From assembly GCA_943326215.1 (NCBI GenBank), contig CALPSK010000016.1, forward strand, positions 1 to 10,190: 10,190 bases of DNA. The letters are read 5' to 3'. Shown here piece by piece: positions 1 through 7,066 of this stretch. Position 1 is the stretch's first letter, and each line of letters starts with the position of its first letter. Under the pieces are notes generated by a model. The model did not search any database. It saw only the letters and a list, made by a program, of their open reading frames with translations, and was not told the origin of the DNA. Origin of the DNA: Sediminibacterium ginsengisoli. Lineage in GTDB: Bacteria > Bacteroidota > Bacteroidia > Chitinophagales > Chitinophagaceae. Both the position numbers and the translations under genes were made by a program.

Positions 1-2
1 GC

Positions 3-872
3 ATATTAAAAACACCCAATGTTTTAATTGCACACCAGCTAATGGGTCCTAAATTAAATAGGTTGGTTGCACTTATCAAAAAATTTCCAACTACAAAATT
101 TTCTTGTTTAGTTGATAATATAGAAACTGCCAATGCTATTTCAAAAATAATGGTTCAAGAAGGCTTAAACATTGACGCTTATATAGATGTTAATATTGGT
201 ATGAACCGATCAGGTATTATGACAGACAAAGCCACTACATTATATAATGCATGCGCGCCGCTTCCTGCTATTAACATTATTGGACTACATTGTTATGATG
301 GGCATATTAGAGAAACCGATATTAGTGTTAGAAACGCGCAGGCCGATGCTGTCTTTGAGAATGCCGATATACTCAGAAAAAAATTGGAAGCTATTTCTTC
401 TTCTACTTTAGAAGTTATTATGGCAGGTTCTTGTTCATTCTCTGGCCATATTAAAAGAAAAGATATTCAAGTAAGCCCAGGAACTTTTGTTTTTTGGGAT
501 TGGGGCTATAAAAATTTATTTCCCGATTTACCTTTTGATTTTGCAGCATTAGTGGTAACAAGAATTATTTCTATTATTGATGAGCAAACTATTTGTACCG
601 ATTTAGGACATAAAGCAGTAGCAGCAGAGAACCCCATGCCTAGGGTCCATTTTTTAAATGCCCCTAATGTAGAACCAATAGGACAAAGTGAAGAGCATTT
701 AGTGGTAAAAGTACAAGACGCTTCACAATATAAAGTAGGAGATGTTTGGTACGGAGTGCCTGTGCATATTTGTCCTTCAGTGGCATTGTATGATGCTGCT
801 ATTATTGTAAATGATAATAAAGTAGTGGACAATTGGGAAGTAGTTGCTAGAAAAAGAAAAATTACCATTTAA
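3..872 (+). CDS. D-threonine aldolase / D-serine dehydratase-family PLP enzyme (5'-truncated by the window edge)
   Basis: The frame is open to the left edge, so the first ATG inside the window (42) is internal: the residues before it (ILKTPNVLIAHQL) fit the family pattern ahead of MGPKLNRL. About 289 residues remain; the family is usually about 365-375, so roughly 80 N-terminal residues, including the PLP-binding lysine, lie outside. Visible family blocks are VNIGMNRSG and GLHCYDGH in the alanine-racemase-like barrel, SPGTFVFWDWGY, and LGHKAVAAENP followed by SEEHLVV in the C-terminal domain. The metal site is HICPSVALYD, with His at 765-767 and Cys at 771-773. Known members act on D-3-hydroxyamino acids: aldolases split D-threonine to glycine and acetaldehyde, and dehydratases convert D-serine to pyruvate and ammonia. 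The His-x-Cys pair resembles the zinc site of eukaryotic D-serine dehydratases more than the His-x-Asp site reported for a bacterial D-threonine aldolase, so the exact reaction is open. No signal peptide can be judged. It is followed after 17 nt by the dipeptidase, probably in one operon. Confidence 0.9.
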   Translation: MLKTPNVLIAHQLMGPKLNRLVALIKKFPTTKFSCLVDNIETANAISKIMVQEGLNIDAYIDVNIGMNRSGIMTDKATTLYNACAPLPAINIIGLHCYDGHIRETDISVRNAQADAVFENADILRKKLEAISSSTLEVIMAGSCSFSGHIKRKDIQVSPGTFVFWDWGYKNLFPDLPFDFAALVVTRIISIIDEQTICTDLGHKAVAAENPMPRVHFLNAPNVEPIGQSEEHLVVKVQDASQYKVGDVWYGVPVHICPSVALYDAAIIVNDNKVVDNWEVVARKRKITI

Positions 873-889
873 TAAAATAGCATTTCATT

Positions 890-1960
890 ATGTTTATAAT
901 TGATGCTCATTTAGATTTAGCCATGAATGCCATGGAGTGGAATCGAGATTTGAGAAAATCTGTTTTGGAATTAAGGCAATTGGAAAAAGGCATGACGGAT
1001 AAGCCCGACAGAACCCTTGGTACTGTTTCACTTCCAGCACTTAGACAAGGAAATATTGGATTAGTAGTAGCTACTCAAATTGCAAGAGTAGAAACAGCTG
1101 GTACTGGTATTAAAGGTTGGCAAACAGCAGAACAAGCTTGGGCGCATACCCAAGGACAACTTGCTTGGTACCAGGCCATGGAAGCCGAGGGCGAAATGTT
1201 TCAAATAAAAAATAAGCAAGCATTAGAGGCGCATTTATTATTATGGAATAATGGTTTACCGAATGATAAAAAACCAATTGGTTATATTCTTAGTTTAGAA
1301 GGCGCCGACTCATTAGTAAATATTGATTACTTACATACAGCATATAATTACGGACTGCGTGCAGTAGGACCTGCACATTATGGCCCTGGTAGGTATGCCC
1401 ATGGCACCAATGCAACTAGTAAATTAAATGAACAGGGCAAGGCATTAATAAAAGAGATGGACTCTTTAAATATGATTTTAGATGTAACACATTTATGTGA
1501 TGAAGCTTTTTGGGAAGCTATTGAAATATTTAATGGTACTATTTGGGCCAGTCATCATAATTGTAGGTCACTTGTGAATCATAACCGACAACTCAGTGAT
1601 GATATGATTAAAGCGCTCATTCAAAAAAAGGCAGTTATTGGTGCCGCTTTTGATGCATGGATGATTGTTCCTAATTGGGAAAGAGGCCTCTCTACTCCAG
1701 CAAATACAAATTGTAATCTTGAGAAAATAATTAATCATATAGATCATATATGCCAATTAGCAGGAAACACAAGCCATATTGGCATTGGATCTGATTTAGA
1801 TGGCGCCTTTGGTAAAGAGCAGTGTCCTTATGACATTGAGACCATTTCAGATTTACAAATATTACCCAACTTACTTTTGAAGCGTGGTTATTCGGAGCAG
1901 GATTGTGAAAAAATCATGCATGGTAATTGGCTAGGCTTATTGAAAAATACATGGGAGTAA
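890..1960 (+). CDS. M19 (renal dipeptidase-like) metallodipeptidase
   Basis: This 356-residue protein carries the full set of binuclear-zinc ligands of peptidase family M19. They are His7 and Asp9 in DAHLD, bridging Glu137 in LSLEGAD, His201 in LDVTH, His222 in WASHHNCR, and Asp302 in GIGSDLDG. Arg233 lies 11 residues after His222, the same spacing as the substrate-binding Arg230 after His219 in human renal dipeptidase. The protein starts directly with the first zinc motif and has no signal peptide or lipobox, so it is probably cytoplasmic. M19 enzymes cleave dipeptides and often accept a D-residue at the C-terminal position. The start at 890 is well supported because the HxD motif begins five codons later; there is no clear Shine-Dalgarno, as is usual in Bacteroidota. 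The 17-nt gap to the upstream D-hydroxyamino-acid enzyme suggests cotranscription and a joint role in using D-containing dipeptides. The family call is secure; the substrate is inferred. Confidence 0.93.
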   Translation: MFIIDAHLDLAMNAMEWNRDLRKSVLELRQLEKGMTDKPDRTLGTVSLPALRQGNIGLVVATQIARVETAGTGIKGWQTAEQAWAHTQGQLAWYQAMEAEGEMFQIKNKQALEAHLLLWNNGLPNDKKPIGYILSLEGADSLVNIDYLHTAYNYGLRAVGPAHYGPGRYAHGTNATSKLNEQGKALIKEMDSLNMILDVTHLCDEAFWEAIEIFNGTIWASHHNCRSLVNHNRQLSDDMIKALIQKKAVIGAAFDAWMIVPNWERGLSTPANTNCNLEKIINHIDHICQLAGNTSHIGIGSDLDGAFGKEQCPYDIETISDLQILPNLLLKRGYSEQDCEKIMHGNWLGLLKNTWE

Positions 1961-1967
1961 TAAGCAA

Positions 1968-1986
1968 TTATAAGCCAGGCTAATAA
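1968..1986 (+). terminator. Weak hairpin after the dipeptidase gene
   Basis: TTATAAGC and GCTAATAA pair around a CAG loop with one A-A mismatch. A run of six T follows at 1994-1999, seven bases beyond the stem. It may slow or end transcription of the dipeptidase operon, but the stem is short and AT-rich and the T run is offset, so this is a weak call. Confidence 0.25.
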
Positions 1987-2072
1987 GCACAACTTTTTTA
2001 AGGGCTATTGATGAATCTTCTACTTTATCTTATTTTTTTTTAGGTATTAGACGCTAAATATTCATTAAAAAC

Positions 2073-2090
2073 TTTATTTATATAAATAAA
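2073..2090. repeat. 18-bp perfect AT palindrome in the susC upstream region
   Basis: TTTATTTATATAAATAAA is identical to its own reverse complement. It consists only of A and T and lies in a very AT-rich stretch, so chance is a real possibility. It could also be a flexible upstream promoter element or a protein site. No function is claimed. Confidence 0.5.
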
Positions 2091-2163
2091 TCATAATATA
2101 TAAAAATATCATTTATATCTATAAAATAGAATAATACATATAATGTTTACATTTTCTTAAATT

Positions 2164-2186
2164 TTTGTTAACGATTCCTTAACAAA
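2164..2186. promoter_or_regulatory. Inverted and direct repeat ahead of susC (candidate operator/promoter element)
   Basis: TTTGTTAA and TTAACAAA form a perfect 8-bp inverted repeat around a 7-nt spacer. The same bases also contain TTAAC twice in direct orientation, 11 bp apart (2168 and 2179), which is one helical turn. It lies 50 nt before the susC start codon, where an activator or a -33 element would sit; TTTG at 2164 is 21 nt before TAGAAATA at 2189, a poor match to the -7 consensus. That it is regulatory is inferred from symmetry and position. Confidence 0.45.
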
Positions 2187-2201
2187 GGTAGAAATAAGTC
2201 G

Positions 2202-2217
2202 TAGCTTACTAGCTAAG
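2202..2217 (+). repeat. Copy 1 of a 16-nt motif flanking the susCD operon
   Basis: TAGCTTACTAGCTAAG lies in the presumed susC leader, 19 nt before the ATG. A near copy (15 of 16 bases) follows the susD stop at 6988-7003. This copy contains GCTTA-CTAGC-TAAGC, a small perfect inverted repeat able to form a 5-bp hairpin. Role unknown; see findings. Confidence 0.6.
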
Positions 2218-2236
2218 CAAATTAAAATTTAAGCAA

Positions 2237-5200
2237 ATGAAGAAAATTCTATCCTCGCTCTTCTTAGCTGTTTTATGCAGTTTGATTACAGCAAATGCCC
2301 AAGTTCGTTCAGTAACCGGTACGGTGAAAGATGATAAAGGCGTAGTTGTTTCTTATGCAACAGTTAAAGTAAAGGGTCAAGCCTCAGCTGTAGTGGCTGA
2401 TGAACAAGGTAACTTCAAAATTAATGCCGCTGCAAACCAAACTTTGCAAGTAAGTGCCACTGGTTTCGCTTCTACAGAAGTGAGAGCAACTGCTACTACA
2501 TTAAGCATTATTTTGAATCGTCAAGCAGATGAACTAGAAGACGTAGTTGTTACCGCACAAGGTATCCGTAAGAAATCAAAAGAAATCGGGTATTCTTATG
2601 CTAAAGTTTCAAGTGAAGAAATTACAGTAGGTCGCTCACCTCAGTTAACACAAGCCCTTGCGGGTAAGGTTTCTGGTTTGGCTGTCTATACTGTGAATAA
2701 CAGCGTTGACCCTTCAGTGAAAGTGGTTTTACGTGGTTATCGTTCATTAACTGGAAACAACGAAGCCTTAGTAGTTATTGATGGTATGCAAACTACCGCC
2801 ACTGCTTTAGCACTTATCAATCCTGTTGATGTTGAAAACGTTTCTGTCCTTAAGGGTGGTCAAGCGGCAACATTATATGGTTCTGCGGGTGTAAACGGTG
2901 CCTTAGTTATTACCACTAAACAAGGTTCAAAAGGAAAATTAAAAGTTGCTTACGCCAATACCACCAACTTTGAACAAGTAAGTTTCTTACCTGCCTTTCA
3001 AAATAAATATGGTTCTGGTTCTGCATACTATCCTATTTCTTATGGCCAGGCTGGTTATGATCCTAGTGCTGTAAACCGTTCTAAAGCAAACTGGCGTTCA
3101 TATGAAAACCAACAATATGGTGATGCTTATGATGGAAGTAAACGTATTGCGGGTCGTAGGTTAGAAGATGGATCTGCTTTGATCGTACCTTATGCAGACG
3201 TTGCAAACGTTCGTAGAAATAGCTTCGATATGGGAATGTCTCAAAATCATCAAGCTAGCTTTCAAGGTGGTGACGAAACATCTAGTTATTACTTATCAGT
3301 AGAGAATAATAAAATCAATGGTATTATTCCTGGTGATTTAAGTGATAGAACAGGTGTTCGTGTTAAATCAACTAAGGAATATGGTAAAATCTCTACCAGC
3401 TTCAATGCTGCATTGACACAAGCTTATTATGATAGAACAAATTCAGATTTTCAAAATGATGTTATCAATACAGCTTCTTGGGTAGATTTAACTACAATGA
3501 GAAACTGGAGAACAAATCCTTTTGCGAATCCAAATGGTTACTATAATGACTATTATAATAATCCATATTTTAATAAAGATATTCAGCGTGCCAAATATAA
3601 AGATGCCAACATTTCTGGAAACTTCGATATCACTTATCGTGCGCTTCCTTGGTTGCAAATTTATAACAGATTAGGTATTATGAATAACTCTCGTACTGGT
3701 AAAAACACTACTGAGAAGTTTAACTATACTGACTGGGCTAAGTATGATGCAGATATTCCTGCACCATGGCAGAGTTATGATGACTATCCTGGTATCTACC
3801 GTGCTATCGGTGATGTCTTAGGTGGTGTATCTGATTATTCATCTACAGAGAACGTAGTCAACAATGAATTACAATTACGTATTCAAAAAGATATCGCAAA
3901 TGTTCAAAACAAATTGACTTTGGGTTATAGTATCTACCAACGCTATACGAAAGCAATCTCTGTTTCTTCAAGTTCAATTGTGGTACCAGATGTTTATAAC
4001 GTAGCTAACAGACAAGGCAATTTAGGGGGTGGTGAATCAAATACTACAGAACGTAGATTTGGTTACTATGCCGATATGAACACCAATTTGAAAAACATGG
4101 AGTGGTTAAACTTAAACTTGACTGCTCGATATGATGCAACCTCTCGTTTCTTCAAACAAACAAGAGCCGCAGATCAATATTCTTATTTGTATTATGGAGC
4201 TGCCTTAGCCTTTGTTGTAACAGACGCCTTTCCTGGTTTAAAGAGCAATACTTTGAGCTATGCTAAATTGCGTACTTCTTATAACAAAAACGGTAATGAC
4301 AATATTCCTTTATATGGTTTAGATCTTTCTTATAATAACGGTGCGAATTTTCCTTATGGAAACAACGTAGGTTTATCAGTAGGAAATACTTTACCTGATG
4401 CTAATTTAACACCAGAGTTTGTTACCGCTATGGAAATAGGTGCTGAGGTAAGTATGTTTAAAAACAGAGTTAACTTAGATGTTTCTTGGTACAAGCAAAA
4501 TTCAATTGGTCAAGTATTAACAGTAAAAGTACCTAATTCGACAGGTTTCTCTAACTTGTTAATTAACGTAGGTCAAGTAGACAACTGGGGTTATGAAGCA
4601 GACTTAAAAGTGCAAGTCTTACGCGAGACTAAAATCAAATGGGATGTGAATCTAAGATATTCATTCAACGACAACAAAGTAGTTGATTTATTCCCTGGTA
4701 TTAAAGAATTCGCTTATGGTGGATACTCTTACGCTACTTCAAACGTTATCTTAGGAGAACGTTTCCCCATACTTAAAACCAATGGTTATTATTATTCAAA
4801 GGATGGTTCTGGTATGAGAAGAGTAAATCCTGCAACTGGTTACCCAGTTCAAAATACAGCTCTTTCTGCTCGCGGTGGTACATTACCTCGTGATATGGTG
4901 GGATTAGGTTCTACTTTCACTTACAATGATTTCCGTTTAGCATTTAACTTTGAATACCGTGGTGGAAACGTAATGTATTCTGACCTTGGTCGTCAAATGA
5001 CCTTTACAGGTTCTGGTGCTTGGACTTCTGACAGAACTGACCAAATCTACCAAAATTCTTATTATATAGATGCAGTGTCTGGAAAAGACGTAGCAAATAC
5101 AACGATTAAAGTTCGTGAACCAGAGTATGCACTTTGGGTAAACAACTACCGTTTAATTGCTGAGAACTTCGTTACGCCAGCCTGGTTTGTTAAATTAAGA

Positions 5201-5431
5201 GATGTAAATTTATCGTATACACTACCTAGCGCAATAGTTAAGAAAACAAAAGTTTTCAGTGCAGCTAACGTAGCATTATATGGTAGAAACTTATTCACCA
5301 TTGTTGACAGCAAAAACCAATTTACTGACCCAGAGTTCAGTTATACAGCAGGAAACGGTTCAGGTATTTCTAATACCTTGCAAACGCCTCCAGTTCGTCA
5401 ATTTGGTGTTAATATAAATTTTGTTTTTTAA
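2237..5431 (+). CDS. SusC/RagA-family TonB-dependent outer-membrane transporter
   Basis: The protein has 1064 residues, a normal length for the family. Residues 1-21 form a signal peptide (MKKILSSLFLAVL core, likely cut after ANA). A carboxypeptidase-regulatory-like beta domain follows (about 23-95), then EDVVVTAQGIRKK (101-113), typical of the segment just before the plug. The plug runs from about 128 to 235 with VVLRGYRSL, ALVVIDGM and LYGSAGVNGALVITTKQG. The rest is a 22-strand-type barrel rich in aromatic residues that ends in Phe. There is no N-terminal STN signalling domain, and no FecR or ECF sigma gene is nearby, so trans-envelope signalling is not indicated. SusC proteins import oligosaccharides or peptides through the outer membrane, with SusD as a lid, powered by TonB-ExbBD. 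susD starts 24 nt later. Arginine codons early in the gene are mostly CGT, unlike the AGA-rich left-edge gene, which fits strong expression. The substrate cannot be read from the sequence, and no carbohydrate-active enzyme is adjacent. Confidence 0.96.
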   Translation: MKKILSSLFLAVLCSLITANAQVRSVTGTVKDDKGVVVSYATVKVKGQASAVVADEQGNFKINAAANQTLQVSATGFASTEVRATATTLSIILNRQADELEDVVVTAQGIRKKSKEIGYSYAKVSSEEITVGRSPQLTQALAGKVSGLAVYTVNNSVDPSVKVVLRGYRSLTGNNEALVVIDGMQTTATALALINPVDVENVSVLKGGQAATLYGSAGVNGALVITTKQGSKGKLKVAYANTTNFEQVSFLPAFQNKYGSGSAYYPISYGQAGYDPSAVNRSKANWRSYENQQYGDAYDGSKRIAGRRLEDGSALIVPYADVANVRRNSFDMGMSQNHQASFQGGDETSSYYLSVENNKINGIIPGDLSDRTGVRVKSTKEYGKISTSFNAALTQAYYDRTNSDFQNDVINTASWVDLTTMRNWRTNPFANPNGYYNDYYNNPYFNKDIQRAKYKDANISGNFDITYRALPWLQIYNRLGIMNNSRTGKNTTEKFNYTDWAKYDADIPAPWQSYDDYPGIYRAIGDVLGGVSDYSSTENVVNNELQLRIQKDIANVQNKLTLGYSIYQRYTKAISVSSSSIVVPDVYNVANRQGNLGGGESNTTERRFGYYADMNTNLKNMEWLNLNLTARYDATSRFFKQTRAADQYSYLYYGAALAFVVTDAFPGLKSNTLSYAKLRTSYNKNGNDNIPLYGLDLSYNNGANFPYGNNVGLSVGNTLPDANLTPEFVTAMEIGAEVSMFKNRVNLDVSWYKQNSIGQVLTVKVPNSTGFSNLLINVGQVDNWGYEADLKVQVLRETKIKWDVNLRYSFNDNKVVDLFPGIKEFAYGGYSYATSNVILGERFPILKTNGYYYSKDGSGMRRVNPATGYPVQNTALSARGGTLPRDMVGLGSTFTYNDFRLAFNFEYRGGNVMYSDLGRQMTFTGSGAWTSDRTDQIYQNSYYIDAVSGKDVANTTIKVREPEYALWVNNYRLIAENFVTPAWFVKLRDVNLSYTLPSAIVKKTKVFSAANVALYGRNLFTIVDSKNQFTDPEFSYTAGNGSGISNTLQTPPVRQFGVNINFVF

Positions 5432-5455
5432 TAACCACACACTAAAACATTAGAT

Positions 5456-6979
5456 ATGAAACTAAATAAATTATATATCGCTGCGTTTTTGGTACTTGTG
5501 GGAACAGGTTGTAAAAAAGACTATCTCGATGTCAATACCAACCCTAACTCACTTCCAACCGCAACACCTGCATACGTTTTAGCGAATGCATTGAACACTT
5601 CTGCTGCAAGCATGGTGTCTCCTAATGAAGTAGGTATGTTCTGGTCTGGTCATTGGTCGCAATCCAATGGTTATATCATTAGTACTACTTTATTTGCTTA
5701 TGCCTTTACCAATGGTGATTTTAACTATTGGGATGGAACTTATGATAACCTTTACGATTATCAGTATGTAATTGACAATGCTACTAAGTATAGTCAAGAA
5801 TATTTAAAAGGTCCTTCTAAAGTAATGAAGGCTTATAACTACCAAAAATTGGTAGACTTATATGGTAATATTCCATTTTCGGATGCTTTAAAAGGCGTAG
5901 GAAATTTAGCACCTAAATTTGATGATCAAAAAGCAGTTTATGAAGGCTTGATTGTTTTATTAGATGATGCTATAAAGGACTTAAAAGCAAATGCTTTTGC
6001 AAGTACTTACTCAGGTTCTGATATCGTTTTCAAAGGAAGCAATTCTAATTGGATCAAATTTGCGAACTCTATGAAATTGCGTATTTTAATGCGTCAGTCA
6101 AGAGTAAGCGGAAGAGATGCTTATATTACTGCTGAGATTAACAAAATCGTCACTGAAGGTTCTGGATTTATTACTGGAGCTGAAGTAGGTTCAAACCCTG
6201 GTTATGTTGCTTCTTCTGGTCAAATTAACCCAATCTATAACCAATACGGTTATACTGAAACAGGTGCTAGAGTAGGTAATAATAACTGGCCAAGAATTAC
6301 CGACTTCATGGTAACGGAATTGCTTAAAAATTCAGACACTTTCCGTCTTAAGCGTTTTGCTTATGCGCCAGGTAATGAAGATTTAGCAAATCCAGGTGTG
6401 AGTGTTAAGCCTGAAATTGCAGCTAACTATATTGGTATACCTTTTGGTTCAAGTTCAGGATATTTACCTGGAGCAAGTTCTGCAGTAGGTCCAGTATTAT
6501 TAGTAAGAGGTCAATACAACAGACCTATTGTTCTTATGACTGCTGCTGAAGTTCAATTCTGTTTAGCAGAAGCGAAGCAACGTTATGGTTCTGCTGTAAG
6601 CTTAACAGGAACAGCTCAAGCCTATTACGAAGAAGGAGTAAAACAAAACTTCCGCGCTATTGGAGCAAGCACAGATAATGTGACTGCTTTAGTAACCAAT
6701 GGTATGGAAGACTGTGATTTTACTGCCTCTACTAATAAATTAAATACAATTGCTTACCAAAAATGGGTAGCATTAGGTTACTTTAATGGTTTAGAAGCAT
6801 GGTCTGAGTATCGTAAGAATAACTATCCAGTTACTCCTAACTCTAAGAACTATGTAGGTACAGCTCGTCCATTACGTTTATGGTATCCTGGAACTGAATT
6901 AGGTTCTAATGGTGCGAACGTAAATGCACAAGGAACAATCGATCCTTTAGCTACTCGTATTTTCTGGGATGTTGACTAA
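5456..6979 (+). CDS. SusD/RagB-family (SusD-like) nutrient-binding outer-membrane lipoprotein
   Basis: The 507-residue product begins with a short hydrophobic signal and a lipobox ending at Cys19 (VGTGC), followed by KKDYLDVNTNPN, the usual mature N-terminus of the nutrient-binding SusD-like group. Other family blocks are LVDLYGNIPFSDALKG (about 132-147), NWIKFANSMKLRILMR (198-213), the TAAEVQFCLAEA helix in the second half, and QKWVALGYFNGLEAWSEYR near the C-terminus. SusD proteins are helical (TPR-based), surface-exposed lipoproteins that capture the ligand and close over the SusC barrel. It is cotranscribed with the upstream susC (24-nt gap) and is followed by a strong terminator, so the operon appears to hold only these two genes. 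The NTNPN start and C-terminal W-YR pattern point to the SusD-like_2 type rather than classical starch SusD. The ligand is unknown; RagAB of Porphyromonas, a related pair, takes up peptides. Confidence 0.94.
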   Translation: MKLNKLYIAAFLVLVGTGCKKDYLDVNTNPNSLPTATPAYVLANALNTSAASMVSPNEVGMFWSGHWSQSNGYIISTTLFAYAFTNGDFNYWDGTYDNLYDYQYVIDNATKYSQEYLKGPSKVMKAYNYQKLVDLYGNIPFSDALKGVGNLAPKFDDQKAVYEGLIVLLDDAIKDLKANAFASTYSGSDIVFKGSNSNWIKFANSMKLRILMRQSRVSGRDAYITAEINKIVTEGSGFITGAEVGSNPGYVASSGQINPIYNQYGYTETGARVGNNNWPRITDFMVTELLKNSDTFRLKRFAYAPGNEDLANPGVSVKPEIAANYIGIPFGSSSGYLPGASSAVGPVLLVRGQYNRPIVLMTAAEVQFCLAEAKQRYGSAVSLTGTAQAYYEEGVKQNFRAIGASTDNVTALVTNGMEDCDFTASTNKLNTIAYQKWVALGYFNGLEAWSEYRKNNYPVTPNSKNYVGTARPLRLWYPGTELGSNGANVNAQGTIDPLATRIFWDVD

Positions 6980-6987
6980 TTTATAGT

Positions 6988-7003
6988 TAGCTTACTAGTT
7001 AAG
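6988..7003 (+). repeat. Copy 2 of the 16-nt motif flanking the susCD operon
   Basis: TAGCTTACTAGTTAAG begins 8 nt after the susD stop codon and differs from the copy before susC by one base (T for C). It lies just ahead of the terminator palindrome, so it would be in the 3' untranslated part of the susCD mRNA, as the first copy would be in the 5' part. Confidence 0.6.
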
Positions 7004-7007
7004 ATAT

Positions 7008-7044
7008 AAAAAACCCTCTGCCGAATTCGGCAGAGGGTTTTTTT
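7008..7044. terminator. Strong bidirectional intrinsic terminator between susD and the DUF1573 gene
   Basis: Positions 7008-7043 are a perfect 36-bp palindrome: six A, then CCCTCTGCCG, a central AATT, CGGCAGAGGG and seven T. The GC-rich stem with an AATT loop is followed by a T run on the + strand, and the A run on the left gives the same arrangement on the minus strand. It lies 28 nt after the susD stop and 23 nt after the stop of the converging DUF1573 gene, so it can end both transcripts. Confidence 0.93.
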
Positions 7045-7066
7045 ATGATGGAGAGTATAGTAGTTT

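Larger units (their letters stand above)
1961..2236. promoter_or_regulatory. AT-rich intergenic regulatory region upstream of susC
   Basis: This 276-nt gap holds no convincing gene. It contains a weak hairpin just after the dipeptidase stop, a run of nine T (2033-2041), a long AT-only-like stretch (about 2066-2160), and repeats near 2164-2217. Because the upstream pair and susC are separated here, susC most likely has its own promoter in the right half. I do not find an exact match to the Bacteroidota -7 consensus TAnnTTTG; AATTTTTG ending at 2167 is one mismatch away, so the start site is not fixed. Confidence 0.6.

Noticed and set aside
506..868. A 120-codon minus-strand open frame
   Set aside because: It lies entirely inside the D-threonine aldolase-family gene, whose conserved motifs cover the same bases; the minus-strand product has no recognisable pattern.
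1568..1756. A 62-codon minus-strand open frame
   Set aside because: It is antisense to the M19 dipeptidase region near His222 and has no family features.
1961..2236. Riboswitch or small RNA gene upstream of susC
   Set aside because: The region is very AT-rich with only short symmetric elements; I see no conserved aptamer core or strong terminator-like stem that would support one.
2237..6979. Complete polysaccharide utilisation locus
   Set aside because: No glycoside hydrolase, polysaccharide lyase, sigma/anti-sigma pair or hybrid sensor is present in the window; only the susCD pair can be supported.
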